35,857 nt of DNA from Planctomycetota bacterium (GCA_016220095.1 JACRIJ010000129.1:1-35857), one strand, 5' to 3'. Positions 23,495 through 32,556 are shown, counted from the stretch's first letter. The notes: generated by a model from the sequence alone, not told the origin. A program made the numbers and translations.

Positions 23495-23651
23495 AACAGG
23501 GAACTCTATGTGACTCTTAAGAGACATGCGAAGACGACTTTATTTCCAATCACAGAATGAAGAATGCAGGACATCGTCCGAGTGCCGGGCGCCGTGTCCC
23601 GGACGCCGGATCTCGGGTCTCGGATCTCGAATACGGGTCACGGACGCATTG
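23495..23651. repeat. Composite repeat block downstream of the RimK-like gene
   Basis: 23495-23538 (AACAGGGAACT...CTTAAGAGACATGCGAAGACGAC) is a relative of the 3619-3662 repeat arm. 23600-23645 consists of GGATCTCGGGTCTCGGATCTCG-like words, which on the minus strand read CGAGATCCGAGACCCGAGAT, running in the sense direction off the end of the RimK-like gene. No ORF or clear terminator is present. Confidence 0.55.
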
Positions 23652-24548
23652 TCACCTGTCATTTTTCATCCGCGCCTTTTCTTCCGCATACCGGATAATC
23701 ATATCAGCTATATCAAGCCCTGTAGCGTGTTCAAGGCCTTGAAAACCCGGCGAGGAATTGACTTCTATAACTACGGGGCCGGTTTTGGTTTCAAGGATGT
23801 CAACGCCGGCAAGTTCCAACCCCAGAATTTTGACTGCTTTTTCCGCGAGTTGCGCGGTTTCCTTGCTGATTTTAATCTCTATGCCTTTGGCTCCGAGATG
23901 GATATTGGACCTGAATTCTCCGGGTTTGGCTATGCGTTTCATAGCCGCGCGCGCCTTGCCGTTCAAAACAAATACGCGCGTATCGCATCCGTCGGCCTCG
24001 CAGATGTATTTTTGTATCATTGCATCCTTATCCAGGCAACGCATGGCTTCAAGAATGGACTTGGCGTTCAAACTGCTTTCGGCAATGACCACGCCCTTGC
24101 CCTGGGAACCTCTTATGAATTTCAGTATGGCCGGACAGCCGCCGAGCCTGAACATTATCCTGTTAAAAGCCGAACTCGTGCCAGTTCTTGTTAATATCGT
24201 AGGCGGAACGTCAATGCCTTTCTGCGCGAGGAACTGGAGGCATTCAAATTTGTCCTTTGACCTTGAAATGGCCTCAGAGGAATTGATGACCGGTATATTG
24301 AGCATTCCAAATTGCCGTACCACTGAGAGCCCGTATTCCACACCGGTGATTCCCATCCTCGGTATCACAACGTCAATGTCCTTTAATTCCTGGTTTTTGT
24401 AGAAAATGCCCGAATGCCCTTTTTCCGCATACAGCGTAAAACTGTTTGGATTGATTACGATTGGGTTATGTTTGCGCTTTTTTGCTGCGATTTTCAGCCG
24501 TTTTGTGGAATATACGTTTTGGTGCCTGCATACGATTAAGATATTCAT
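23652..24548 (-). CDS. RimK-like ATP-grasp ligase
   Basis: An ATP-grasp enzyme of the RimK family, which joins glutamate or a similar amino acid to a carboxylate (ribosomal S6 tail, F420, or small peptides and carrier proteins in relatives). Residues 1-95 are the N-terminal RimK domain (DIDVVIPRMG, QFGMLNIPVINSSEAI). The ATP-grasp core has KFIRGSQGKGVV, a KYICEADGCDTRVFV strand, and the metal-binding end GPVVIEVNSSPGFQG. 298 residues, full length. AGGGGG lies about 8 nt before the ATG. It is the second gene after GH57 with a 14-nt gap. The substrate is not predictable; S6 modification is only one option. Confidence 0.85.
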   Translation of the reverse strand: MNILIVCRHQNVYSTKRLKIAAKKRKHNPIVINPNSFTLYAEKGHSGIFYKNQELKDIDVVIPRMGITGVEYGLSVVRQFGMLNIPVINSSEAISRSKDKFECLQFLAQKGIDVPPTILTRTGTSSAFNRIMFRLGGCPAILKFIRGSQGKGVVIAESSLNAKSILEAMRCLDKDAMIQKYICEADGCDTRVFVLNGKARAAMKRIAKPGEFRSNIHLGAKGIEIKISKETAQLAEKAVKILGLELAGVDILETKTGPVVIEVNSSPGFQGLEHATGLDIADMIIRYAEEKARMKNDR

Positions 24549-24562
24549 AAATATCCCCCTGA

Positions 24563-26152
24563 TTATATCCTGAAAATTTTATAATCCATTTCCGGGAAAA
24601 TGTTATTCTGCCCTTCCAATTCCATAACCATTTTCTCATTGATGGCGTTAGTTTTTATCTGGTCGTACAGGAATGTGAAATTTACTATATGGCACTTGAA
24701 TCGCTTTTCCGCGTAAGGCACGTCCGTGCCGGCCGACATGATAAAAGGCCAGTCACTGCTCTGAGCCAGCAGGAACTCCCGCGCGGCCTGGTTAAGCGCT
24801 CTTCTCGTCAATTCGTCATGCGTGTCAATACCTGCGAGTTCCGCCATCTTATCTTCGGCCTCATAAAGGTGGCGGTATATCCAGTCATTAGTGCCGTTCA
24901 GCCACATTTCGTTATAACCGTTGTTTCCCCACGAGGACATATTCGGGGCGAGGCGCTGGAATCCGCTTTCAGTTGAGAGGTAATCCGAAAGCGAAACCGA
25001 TTTTATTATATCCTGGTCAAAATGTATTTTCCTGAACAGGAAATTCAGGAATTCAGGCCCTTCATACCACCAGTGTCCGAAGAGTTCCGCGTCGTAAGGC
25101 GCGATAATTATAGGATGAGTATTATAGGATTGATACAATGATTTCACCTGTTCAATCCTTTTACCGAGGAAATTGCCCGCGTGGTTTGCGGCCGTGTTCA
25201 GCGCCGCGTCTTCATCATAGGGTTTCTTGTCGCAAAGCGGTACTTCTCCGGTAATCCTGTAATATTTCAGGCCTATATTTCTGCGAACGCCGTCGGAATG
25301 CAGGTATTCCCTGATGTAATCGTATTCGGCGTCAAAACCTATATCGCGGTAAAATTCCCGGTAGCTGTAATCGCCCGGATAGCCCTCTTTCGCGCTCCAG
25401 ACTTGCTTGGACGAATCAAAATCCCTTGCGAATACCGCGACATTTGTATTGCGGCACAATGCGGGCCTGTATATCCCGTATTTCGGGCTGGGTTTTCCGA
25501 ATAGGAGTCCGTGCGTGTCAATAAGGAAGAATTGAATCCCGTATTTTTCAAGGACACTTTCTATGCCGGGCCTGTAGCCGCATTCGGCAAGCCATATGCC
25601 TTTGGGATTGCGGCAAAAATGTTTCGCATAATTTTTTACTGCTACGCCGATCTGCGCCTCAATGCTTTCCTGGCGTTTGATAAGCGGCAGATAACCGTGC
25701 GTTGCAGTGCAGGTCATAATTTCTATGTGGCCTGAATCCTGAAAACTCTTAAAAGCTGCGACGAGATTCCTGCCGTAATGCTCTTCAAAAAGCATCTTAC
25801 AGCGGAGAAGCTTATTCGTGTACATAACGGCTGTTTTATAGAATTCTTTTTGCTTGGAGTATATGCGTGTTTCTTCTTTTTTTGACAGTTCTATGAGCCT
25901 GTTCAAATGCCTAAGATAGCGGTTGGAAAGCAGTTCGTCCGCGAGCATTTCGCATAAAGGCGGCGACAAGGTCATCGTTATGCGGAAATCAACCTTATCA
26001 TTCCTGAGCGATTCGCAAATGTCAATTACAGGCAGGTATGTCTCTGTAATGGCTTCAAACAGCCAGTCTTCTTCAAGGAAATCCTCATATTCAGGATGCC
26101 TTATGAAAGGCAAATGAGCGTGAAGTATTATGCTTAAGTAACCGAGTGTCAT
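24563..26152 (-). CDS. GH57 family 1,4-alpha-glucan branching enzyme
   Basis: A predicted glycogen branching enzyme of glycoside hydrolase family 57. The conserved regions are readable in order: LHAHLPFIRHPE near the N-terminus, ATHGYLPL, WLAECGYRPG with the catalytic nucleophile Glu, then APYDAELFGHWWYEGP with the general acid Asp, followed by the helical DUF1957 region containing WGNNGYNEMWLNGTNDWIYRH. 529 residues, the usual size for bacterial GH57 branching enzymes. It probably transfers alpha-1,4 chains to alpha-1,6 branch points in cytoplasmic glycogen. No other glycogen gene is in the window. No strong ribosome-binding site precedes ATG 26152, and repeat words fill the leader. It is transcribed with the RimK-like gene. 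Confidence 0.9.
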   Translation of the reverse strand: MTLGYLSIILHAHLPFIRHPEYEDFLEEDWLFEAITETYLPVIDICESLRNDKVDFRITMTLSPPLCEMLADELLSNRYLRHLNRLIELSKKEETRIYSKQKEFYKTAVMYTNKLLRCKMLFEEHYGRNLVAAFKSFQDSGHIEIMTCTATHGYLPLIKRQESIEAQIGVAVKNYAKHFCRNPKGIWLAECGYRPGIESVLEKYGIQFFLIDTHGLLFGKPSPKYGIYRPALCRNTNVAVFARDFDSSKQVWSAKEGYPGDYSYREFYRDIGFDAEYDYIREYLHSDGVRRNIGLKYYRITGEVPLCDKKPYDEDAALNTAANHAGNFLGKRIEQVKSLYQSYNTHPIIIAPYDAELFGHWWYEGPEFLNFLFRKIHFDQDIIKSVSLSDYLSTESGFQRLAPNMSSWGNNGYNEMWLNGTNDWIYRHLYEAEDKMAELAGIDTHDELTRRALNQAAREFLLAQSSDWPFIMSAGTDVPYAEKRFKCHIVNFTFLYDQIKTNAINEKMVMELEGQNNIFPEMDYKIFRI

Positions 26153-26157
26153 AACGA

Positions 26158-26225
26158 ATTAAAAAATTGAAAATTGAGAACAACAGCAAGTAGAGAGTAG
26201 TCAGAAGTTAGGGACGGAACAACGA
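26158..26225. repeat. AATTGAAAATT / AGTAGAGAGTAG word repeats in the GH57 leader
   Basis: AATTAAAAAATTGAAAATTGAGAA is followed by AGCAAGTAGAGAGTAGTC and GGAACAACGAGCG, degenerate words of about 7 nt. The A/T-rich word recurs at 29002-29026 and 29821-29853, next to trpA and trpB. It occupies the predicted 5' untranslated region of the GH57 gene. Confidence 0.5.
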
Positions 26226-26251
26226 GCGAAAATTCCAGGCCCATAGACATA

Positions 26252-26279
26252 ATAATATATAAGTTTACTTTTTTTGCAA
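26252..26279 (-). promoter_or_regulatory. Candidate promoter of GH57-RimK
   Basis: On the minus strand TTGCAA (26274-26279) and TATTAT (26252-26257) are 16 nt apart, giving a leader of about 95 nt. The hexamers are less conserved than at other promoters here, so this is tentative. Confidence 0.4.
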
Positions 26280-26311
26280 TATAATTGAAGAAATCCTGTT
26301 TTTCATTTCTT

Positions 26312-26340
26312 TTGACCTTAATAATTCTTTTTAGTATGAT
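26312..26340 (+). promoter_or_regulatory. Promoter of the cysteine desulfurase, leaderless geometry
   Basis: TTGACC (26312-26317), a 17-nt spacer and TATGAT (26335-26340). The GTG start at 26347 is 6 nt beyond the -10 box, so transcription would begin at or beside the start codon. An alternative ATG at 26356 would have a leader of about 9 nt and no Shine-Dalgarno site. Confidence 0.6.
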
Positions 26341-26346
26341 TGCTCC

Positions 26347-27489
26347 GTGAACAAAATGATTTATTTAGACAATAATGCCACGACGCAGATTGATCCGCGT
26401 GTTCTGACAGCGATGCTTCCGTTTTTGAAGAAGAACTACGGCAACCCGTCAAGCCCTCATTTAGCAGGCCGTACGGCAAGGAAGGCCATTGAAAACGCGC
26501 GCGAAATCATAGCCGAATGCATCAACGCCAGGCCTAACGAGATATTTTTCACCTCGGGCGGCACTGAGAGCGCCAACATGGCGATTCTCGGCATTACGGA
26601 TGCCATTGACGGCGCAATTCCTGTAATAACCTCGCAAATTGAACATCCCTGCGTTATGAATACGTGCAGGATGCTGGAGAATTCAGGGTACCTGGTCACG
26701 TATCTTCCGGTGGATGAAAAAGGCATCGTAGAAATACGTAAAATGGAGGATTATCCAATCCCAGCCGGCGCGGTCAAACTCGTATCAATAATGCTCGCAA
26801 ACAACGAAACCGGAGTTATACAGCCTTTGCATAAGTTCGTGGAAATGCTTAAGACTTCCGCCGGCGCTATTTTCCATACTGACGCAGTCCAGGCGGCGGG
26901 CAAGATTCCCGTGGATGTTAAAAAATTAAACGTGGATTTTCTTAGCCTGTCGGCGCATAAATTTCACGGCCCGAAAGGCGTCGGAGCTTTATTCGTACGG
27001 AAAGAATTCAGCTTGAAACCGGTTATATTCGGGGGCGGACAGGAACGCGGCGTGCGGCCCGGCACTGAAAATGTCGCTGGAATCGTAGGTATGGCCAGGG
27101 CATTGGAAATTGCCGTAAGAGACATGGAAAGAAACACGAGAAAAATGCTCGCTATGAAAAATATCCTTATTAACGGTTTAAAACAGCAGTCCTTTACAGG
27201 CGTGTTTATTAACAGCGAAGGAGCGGATACCCTGCCGAATATAGTCAGCGTGAGTTTTCAGGGCAGGGAAGCCGATAAACTCCTGATAAAATTGGATATT
27301 GGAGGGATATGCGTTTCATCCGGAGCCGCATGCCATTCTGGTGCAAGCAAGTTGTCGCATGTCTTGAAGGCAATGAAAGTGCCGGATACCTGCAATAGAG
27401 GCACCCTGAGAATCAGCCTGTCGCGCTTTAATGAGAGGCATGAGATACAATATCTGCTTAAAGTCCTGCGGGAAATAGTGAAAACGTAG
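26347..27489 (+). CDS. Cysteine desulfurase (NifS/IscS type)
   Basis: A PLP enzyme that removes sulfur from cysteine and passes it as persulfide to Fe-S scaffolds or tRNA thiolation. The start MIYLDNNATT is the family signature (three codons after the GTG). GTESANMAI, the aldimine-site region HTDAVQAAGK, the PLP lysine in SLSAHKFHGPKG and the catalytic cysteine loop SSGAACHSGASKLSHVL, with its group-I insertion, are all present. 380 residues. The GTG at 26347 is used because it coincides with the predicted transcription start; translation from ATG 26356 is equally possible. It is a single-gene unit, with no iscU, nifU or tRNA-modifying gene adjacent, so its sulfur acceptor is unclear. It is followed by repeat words. 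Confidence 0.94.
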   Translation: MNKMIYLDNNATTQIDPRVLTAMLPFLKKNYGNPSSPHLAGRTARKAIENAREIIAECINARPNEIFFTSGGTESANMAILGITDAIDGAIPVITSQIEHPCVMNTCRMLENSGYLVTYLPVDEKGIVEIRKMEDYPIPAGAVKLVSIMLANNETGVIQPLHKFVEMLKTSAGAIFHTDAVQAAGKIPVDVKKLNVDFLSLSAHKFHGPKGVGALFVRKEFSLKPVIFGGGQERGVRPGTENVAGIVGMARALEIAVRDMERNTRKMLAMKNILINGLKQQSFTGVFINSEGADTLPNIVSVSFQGREADKLLIKLDIGGICVSSGAACHSGASKLSHVLKAMKVPDTCNRGTLRISLSRFNERHEIQYLLKVLREIVKT

Positions 27490-27953
27490 AAAACAGGAAA
27501 CGATCGGGATCCGAGATCCGATGTCCGTGATCCGGAACGGGTGCCGAGTTTCGGGGAGTGAATAACGAAGAACGAATAATAGACGATAGATGGAATAAAC
27601 CGCTGTAGAAACCGTCGCAGATATACCCGAAACTCTAAACAAACTCAAAATTCTAATCTTCAAATAAGTGAAACACGGTCGGACGCCTGGTTTTGAGAAT
27701 TTGAACAGTATTGATTAAATTTGCGACATTGCAATGCTGCGAATCCTGAGCGTAGCTAAGCAAGCGAATCGAATGGAGATGGGGGAGGGACAGGGTGGGG
27801 GTGATAACGTGTACTTAGCGTGTGTACTTTGAACGCCGCCGTACAAAGTACAAATTACTCAAGAGGGCGGGGGGAGAGACGCTAAACATACGTTTTCAGT
27901 GTGTTCAGTGGTTAATTATCGTATTTCGTGATTTTGGTTGCGGCTGTGCATCT
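27490..27953. other. Repeat-rich intergenic region between convergent units
   Basis: No gene is supported. From left to right it holds: GATCCGAGATCCGATGTCCG and GATCCGG words (27507-27540); a GAATAACGAAGAACGAATAAT heptamer-like run (split here by unit: GAATAAC, GAAGAAC, GAATAAT; 27560-27580); CGAAACTCTAAAC and AACTCAAAATTC words (about 27630-27655); a G-rich block GGGGGAGGGACAGGGTGGGGG (27781-27801, in two parts); and a hairpin GTACTTTG/CAAAGTAC (27824-27831 with 27844-27851). No classical T-tract terminator for either the desulfurase or the trp operon is visible. Confidence 0.5.
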
Positions 27954-28973
27954 TTATATTTTTCTATCCACCGCGCGGGCTATCGCGGTCAATTCTCTGG
28001 TCAATTGGCCGAATTCCTTTGGATTCAGGCTCTGAAACCCGTCACTTAATGCTTTTTCAGGATTCGTGTGCACCTCTATCAATAGTCCGTCCGCGCCCGC
28101 GGCTAAAGCGGCCTTTGATACTGCCGGTATCAGGCTTTTTACGCCGGTTCCATGGCTCGGATCCACTATTACCGGCAGATGGCTTACCTGTTTGAGTAAA
28201 GGCACGGCTGAAATGTCAAGCGTATTTCGGGTGTATTTTTCAAATGTCCTTATGCCCCTCTCGCAAAGCATTACGTTCGGATTACCCTGGGATAAGATGT
28301 ATTCCGCTGACATAAGCAATTCTTCCAGCGTGGACATCATGCCGCGTTTAAGCAGGACAGGTTTTCTGGTGCGGCCTATTTCCTCCAAAAGCGCGTAGTT
28401 TTGCATGTTTCGCGCTCCTATTTGCAGGATATCAGCGTACCTGCCCACAAGCGCCACATCCGAAGGGCTTATAACCTCGGTTATTACAGGCAGGCCGGTT
28501 TGTTCTCTTACGCGCGCGAGTATCTTTAGGCCCTCTTCCTTTAATCCCTGAAAACTGTACGGCGAAGTGCGCGGCTTGAATGCCCCGCCGCGAAGTATGT
28601 CGGCGCCGGATTTTTTTACGAGCCTTGCAATTGCCAAAGTCAGTTCGTAATTTTCAACCGCGCAAGGCCCTGCCATAAGGACGATATTCCTGCCGCCTAT
28701 TGATGTCTTTCCGATTTTTATAATGGAATCTGCGCGCTGGTATTCTCTGCTGGCCAATTTGAACGGTTTGCTTGTTTTGGTTATTTCCGCGTTTTTTTTC
28801 AGCTTGTCTAAGGATAAAATTTTCATTATATCGCTCTCATCTCCGATTACGCCGATTTGCGTGGAGTTTCCGGATTTGGAAAGATGCGGCGTGTAACCGG
28901 ATTTTTCTATCAGGGAAATAATGCCTGAAATCCGCTTTATGCCGGCGGAGGGTTTTAGTTTTATGACAATCAT
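27954..28973 (-). CDS. aroF: 3-deoxy-7-phosphoheptulonate (DAHP) synthase, type I beta with regulatory FL domain
   Basis: Condenses phosphoenolpyruvate and erythrose-4-phosphate in the first step of the shikimate pathway. Residues 1-90 form the ferredoxin-like (FL) N-terminal domain that mediates aromatic feedback in the Thermotoga-type enzymes. The TIM barrel follows, with [45 protein letters not shown] and VDPSHGTG. 339 residues, full length. AAGGGG precedes the ATG by about 9 nt and lies beside a perfect CTTAAAT/ATTTAAG hairpin (28986-29002). Last gene of the trp operon, 44 nt after trpA, which ties supply of chorismate precursors to tryptophan demand. Confidence 0.95.
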   Translation of the reverse strand: MIVIKLKPSAGIKRISGIISLIEKSGYTPHLSKSGNSTQIGVIGDESDIMKILSLDKLKKNAEITKTSKPFKLASREYQRADSIIKIGKTSIGGRNIVLMAGPCAVENYELTLAIARLVKKSGADILRGGAFKPRTSPYSFQGLKEEGLKILARVREQTGLPVITEVISPSDVALVGRYADILQIGARNMQNYALLEEIGRTRKPVLLKRGMMSTLEELLMSAEYILSQGNPNVMLCERGIRTFEKYTRNTLDISAVPLLKQVSHLPVIVDPSHGTGVKSLIPAVSKAALAAGADGLLIEVHTNPEKALSDGFQSLNPKEFGQLTRELTAIARAVDRKI

Positions 28974-29017
28974 GTTTCAGAACCCCTTAAATCGAATTTA
29001 AGATTAAAAATTAATAA

Positions 29018-29812
29018 TTAAGAATAACGTTGGGTGGAGCCCGTGATTCGGATCCCGGATTTAACCTGCTTTATGAATTTTTTCAGGACGACGGGGTTTG
29101 TTATCTTGACAACCGCACTGCCCATGATTACGCCGTCGGCGTATTTGACAGCGGCCTTCGCCTGCTCAGGAGTGGAAATCCCGAATCCTATGCAAACCGG
29201 TTTGTCTGTAACCATTCTTATTTTTTTTACCATCGCCGGCAGATAGGCCGGAATGTTTTCTCGCTGGCCCGTCACGCCTGTTACGGATACCGCATAAATG
29301 AACCCGGTTGTCCTTGACGCAATCAGGCGCATGCGTTTTTCCGGCGTTGTAGGCGCTACAAGATATATCATAGCTACCCCGGCTTTGTCCGCTTCTTTTC
29401 GGATCGGGCCGTCTTCTTCAGGAATCATGTCCGGAATAATCATGCCGTTGACTCCGTTTTTGCGGCATTGCGTGAAAAATATATTTGCGCCGTATCTTAA
29501 TACCGGGTTGAGATATGTCATTATGATAAATGGTATTTCAGTTTTTACGCGCAGTCCCGCGATAGACCGGAACATTTTTGCAATTGTAAAACCGTTTTTT
29601 AACGCGGTTTGTGATGAGTGTTGGATTACAGGCCCGTCGGCAAGCGGGTCTGAAAAAGGCAGGCCGATTTCAATAATATCCGCTCCGCTCTCTGCGGCAG
29701 TAATTGCCAATTTCTCAAATGACGCTTTTGAAGGATATAACGCCGTAAAATAAGGTATCAGCGCCTTTTCTCTGCGTTCCTTCAGTTTTTTGAAATAATC
29801 TATAAAATTCAT
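29018..29812 (-). CDS. trpA: Tryptophan synthase alpha subunit
   Basis: Cleaves indole-3-glycerol phosphate to indole and glyceraldehyde-3-phosphate. LIPYFTALYPSKASF, the catalytic Glu in ADIIEIGLPFSDPLADGPVIQ, the second catalytic Asp in GMIIPDMIPEED, and the phosphate-binding VCIGFGISTPEQA and GVIMGSAVV are present. 264 residues. The last residues (SGIRITGSTQRYS) depart from family sequence and are encoded by an intergenic word repeat, 29035-29062, so the original C-terminus has been replaced or extended. 14 nt downstream of trpB, with no ribosome-binding site, so probably coupled to it. Confidence 0.95.
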   Translation of the reverse strand: MNFIDYFKKLKERREKALIPYFTALYPSKASFEKLAITAAESGADIIEIGLPFSDPLADGPVIQHSSQTALKNGFTIAKMFRSIAGLRVKTEIPFIIMTYLNPVLRYGANIFFTQCRKNGVNGMIIPDMIPEEDGPIRKEADKAGVAMIYLVAPTTPEKRMRLIASRTTGFIYAVSVTGVTGQRENIPAYLPAMVKKIRMVTDKPVCIGFGISTPEQAKAAVKYADGVIMGSAVVKITNPVVLKKFIKQVKSGIRITGSTQRYS

Positions 29813-29826
29813 AGTAGTCGTTATTC

Positions 29827-31014
29827 TTAATTCTCGATTTTTAATTTTTCATTTATAATAGCAATGTCTTTATCCCCTCTTCCTGAAAGGCAAACGATTA
29901 TTACCGTATTCTTACCGCACTTAGGCGCGATTTTTCCGATATATGCGATGGCATGCGAAGACTCCAGCGCGGGGATAATTCCTTCCGTGCGCGTTAATTC
30001 ACCGAACGCCGTCAATGCTTCATCGTCTGTTACAGTAGCGTATTTTACGCGTTTTGTATCCTTCAGGTAACTGTGTTCCGGCCCTACGCCCGGATAATCC
30101 AAACCTGCGGATACCGAATGCGTATTGATGACCTGTCCGTCTTTGTCCTGCAGTAGATAACTGTAAGAACCGTGCAATACGCCCGGAGCGCCTTTACTGA
30201 GCGTTGCGGCATGCAGTTTTGTGCCGATGCCCCTGCCTCCGGCCTCAACGCCGATTAAGCGGACCGATTTCTCATTCAACAACGGATAAAACATGCCTAT
30301 GGAATTTGAACCTCCGCCTACGCATGCGAGCACGTAATCGGGCATGCGCCCTTCGGATTTCCTGATTTGTTTTTTTGTCTCTATGCCGATTACGGATTGG
30401 AAATCCCGAACCATGACCGGATAAGGATGCGGGCCTACGGCAGAGCCAATCAGATAATGCGTAGTTTTGATATTGGTTATCCAGTCCCTTATGGCTTCGT
30501 TTATGGCGTCCTTGAGAGTCATAGTGCCGGTTTTTACCGGACGCACCTCGGCGCCAAGAAGCCTCATCCGCAAAACATTCGGCGCCTGTCGTTCCATATC
30601 GGTTGTGCCCATATAAACAACGCATTCCATTCCAAGCAAGGCGGCAACAGTGGCCGATGCTACGCCGTGTTGGCCCGCGCCGGTCTCAGCGATAATCCTG
30701 CGCTTGCCCATTTTCTTTGCAATCAATGCCTGTCCGAGGCAATTGTTTATCTTATGCGCGCCGGTATGCAGAAGGTCTTCGCGTTTAAGGTAGATCTTTG
30801 CGCGGTGCTTATTGCTAAGGTTTTTCGCGAAATATAACGGCGTAGGCCTGCCGGCATAGTTTTCAAGCAGAGAAGACAGTTCAGCGTGAAATTTCGCGTC
30901 TTTTTTGGATGATGCGTACGCCTCTGCCAGTTCATCCAATGCTGGAATAATCGTTTCCGGCACGAATCTGCCGCCATACGGCCCGAATTTTCCGTTTTTG
31001 TCTGGATAGTTCAT
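29827..31014 (-). CDS. trpB: Tryptophan synthase beta subunit
   Basis: The PLP-dependent half that condenses indole with serine. [14 protein letters not shown] at the start, the PLP lysine in [27 protein letters not shown], the phosphate-cradle [12 protein letters not shown] and the late [12 protein letters not shown] are all intact. 395 residues, a standard TrpB1 length. The final codons (NEKLKIEN-stop) fall in an A/T-rich word repeat shared with the trpA end and the GH57 leader. It lies 45 nt after trpF and pairs with trpA immediately downstream. Confidence 0.97.
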   Translation of the reverse strand: MNYPDKNGKFGPYGGRFVPETIIPALDELAEAYASSKKDAKFHAELSSLLENYAGRPTPLYFAKNLSNKHRAKIYLKREDLLHTGAHKINNCLGQALIAKKMGKRRIIAETGAGQHGVASATVAALLGMECVVYMGTTDMERQAPNVLRMRLLGAEVRPVKTGTMTLKDAINEAIRDWITNIKTTHYLIGSAVGPHPYPVMVRDFQSVIGIETKKQIRKSEGRMPDYVLACVGGGSNSIGMFYPLLNEKSVRLIGVEAGGRGIGTKLHAATLSKGAPGVLHGSYSYLLQDKDGQVINTHSVSAGLDYPGVGPEHSYLKDTKRVKYATVTDDEALTAFGELTRTEGIIPALESSHAIAYIGKIAPKCGKNTVIIVCLSGRGDKDIAIINEKLKIEN

Positions 31015-31059
31015 ATATGCTATTTGATTTTATAACTTACATGTAAAAGCTTAAAAATT

Positions 31060-31674
31060 TTACATCTTAAATTCATTGAAGAATGCCTTTAACTTCGCCT
31101 TGTCCTTTTTGCCGGGGCTGGATTCTACTCCGGAAGAGACGTCAACTCCGTAAGGTTTTACCGCGGCAACTATTCTACTAACGTTTTCCGGCGTCAGGCC
31201 GCCCGCGAGTATCATTTTTCCCAAAAGCGATGCCTTTTGGGCAATCCGAAGGTCGGGCAATATTCCCGTGCCGCCTTGTTTTCCGGCGCTGTATGAATCC
31301 AGGAGGAAGGAGCCGCAACCGTATTCCTTGATTTCTTTCAACACTGCGGCATTTTTTGCCCTGAATGCCTTATAGGCAAAGGGCCTCATGCAGTTAAGGC
31401 ATTTCCTGCTCTCTCTGCCGTGCAGTTGCGCGACGGTCAGGCCGCAATATTCCATGATTTCTTTCATGTTGTCTATAGGCATATCAACGAAAACACCTGC
31501 CTTGACGATAAACAAAGGCAGTCGCATTATGATTTTTCGCGCGGTTTCAAATGAAACCTGCCTTGGACTCGGCGCCATTACGAATCCCAGGGCATCAGCC
31601 CCGCAATCCACTGCGTAGGCCGCGTCGGCATAATTTGTTATTCCGCAGATTTTTATCTTAAAAAGCTTTGACAT
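31060..31674 (-). CDS. trpF: Phosphoribosylanthranilate isomerase
   Basis: Amadori rearrangement of phosphoribosylanthranilate to CdRP. The N-terminal KICGITNYADA contains the catalytic Cys. GADALGFVMAPSPRQVS, VAQLHGRES, LLDSYSAGKQGGTG with the catalytic Asp, LAGGLTPENV and GVDVSSGVESSPGKKD follow in family order. 204 residues. It lies 93 nt after trpC, the largest gap in the operon. That gap carries a CGATATATCG palindrome (31724-31733) and repeat words but no clear internal promoter. Confidence 0.95.
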   Translation of the reverse strand: MSKLFKIKICGITNYADAAYAVDCGADALGFVMAPSPRQVSFETARKIIMRLPLFIVKAGVFVDMPIDNMKEIMEYCGLTVAQLHGRESRKCLNCMRPFAYKAFRAKNAAVLKEIKEYGCGSFLLDSYSAGKQGGTGILPDLRIAQKASLLGKMILAGGLTPENVSRIVAAVKPYGVDVSSGVESSPGKKDKAKLKAFFNEFKM

Positions 31675-31767
31675 ATTGCAGGAAACGCAAGCAACGATGA
31701 GATTGTATATCCGGTATAACGCGCGATATATCGTCGGTATTAGTGTTTATTCGCGGTTAATGTCGTT

Positions 31768-32556
31768 TCAATGATGGCTCAACGACTGTAATTTTTCTCC
31801 GGGGGATTTCGCTTTTAACAGCGCCGTTCCTATCAAAAAACCCTTTGCCCCGAGTTTCCTGAATTCTTGAATCTGTTCCCGGGAATCTATGCCGCTTTCA
31901 ACTACGCTGACAATTTCATCGGGGATCTGCGCAAGCAGGTCGCGTGATATTTTCAGGTCAATTTTCAGCGTTGACAGGTTCCGGTTGTTTATGCCGGCAA
32001 TCCTGACCGGCAGGCCGTCGCCGTAAAGATCCAGTACGCGCCTGAGTTCCTTCATGGAATGGGTTTCAATGAGCGCTTCCATTCCGAGTTTGTCCGTCAG
32101 CATCAACAGGCGCGCGAGTTTTTTTTTGTCCAGTATTGACGCTATAAGCAATATGGCATCAGCTCCGCAGGCCCTGGATTGGCAAACGTGGTATTCGTTT
32201 AATATAAAATCCTTGCGCAGTACCGGTATATCCACGCATTTTTTTACTGCAACAATATCATTTATGGAACCGCCGAAAAATTTCTCATCCGTCAATACCG
32301 AAATAGCCGAAGCGCCGTTCTTTTGGTATTCCTTTGCCAATGCGCTTATATCGGAAACATTAAACACGCCTCCGGGAGAACGTCTTTTGATCTCTGCGAT
32401 TATGCCGGACCCCCGTAGAATAGCTTCAGATAGTTTTAACGCAGGCGGCGCGACAAGCGATTGTTTTTTCACTTGCGCCAAAGAGCAGTTTTTTTTGTCT
32501 CTTAAGGCAACGGATCGCTTGTGACTTACTATTTCAGAAAGAAAACCGGTTTTCAT
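31768..32556 (-). CDS. trpC: Indole-3-glycerol-phosphate synthase
   Basis: Cyclises CdRP to indole-3-glycerol phosphate. IIAEIKRRSPGGVF, ISVLTDEKFFGGSI, PVLRKDFILNEYHV, ADAILLIASIL, GINNRNLSTLKIDL and VVESGI are the family motifs in order. 262 residues, monofunctional (trpF is separate). The ATG overlaps the trpD stop by 4 nt (ATGA), implying translational coupling. Confidence 0.96.
   Translation of the reverse strand: MKTGFLSEIVSHKRSVALRDKKNCSLAQVKKQSLVAPPALKLSEAILRGSGIIAEIKRRSPGGVFNVSDISALAKEYQKNGASAISVLTDEKFFGGSINDIVAVKKCVDIPVLRKDFILNEYHVCQSRACGADAILLIASILDKKKLARLLMLTDKLGMEALIETHSMKELRRVLDLYGDGLPVRIAGINNRNLSTLKIDLKISRDLLAQIPDEIVSVVESGIDSREQIQEFRKLGAKGFLIGTALLKAKSPGEKLQSLSHH

Noticed and set aside
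27490-27953. Small CDS candidates such as 27822-28049 or 27938-28195 on the plus strand
   Set aside because: They overlap aroF on the opposite strand, are built partly of repeat words and have no ribosome-binding site.
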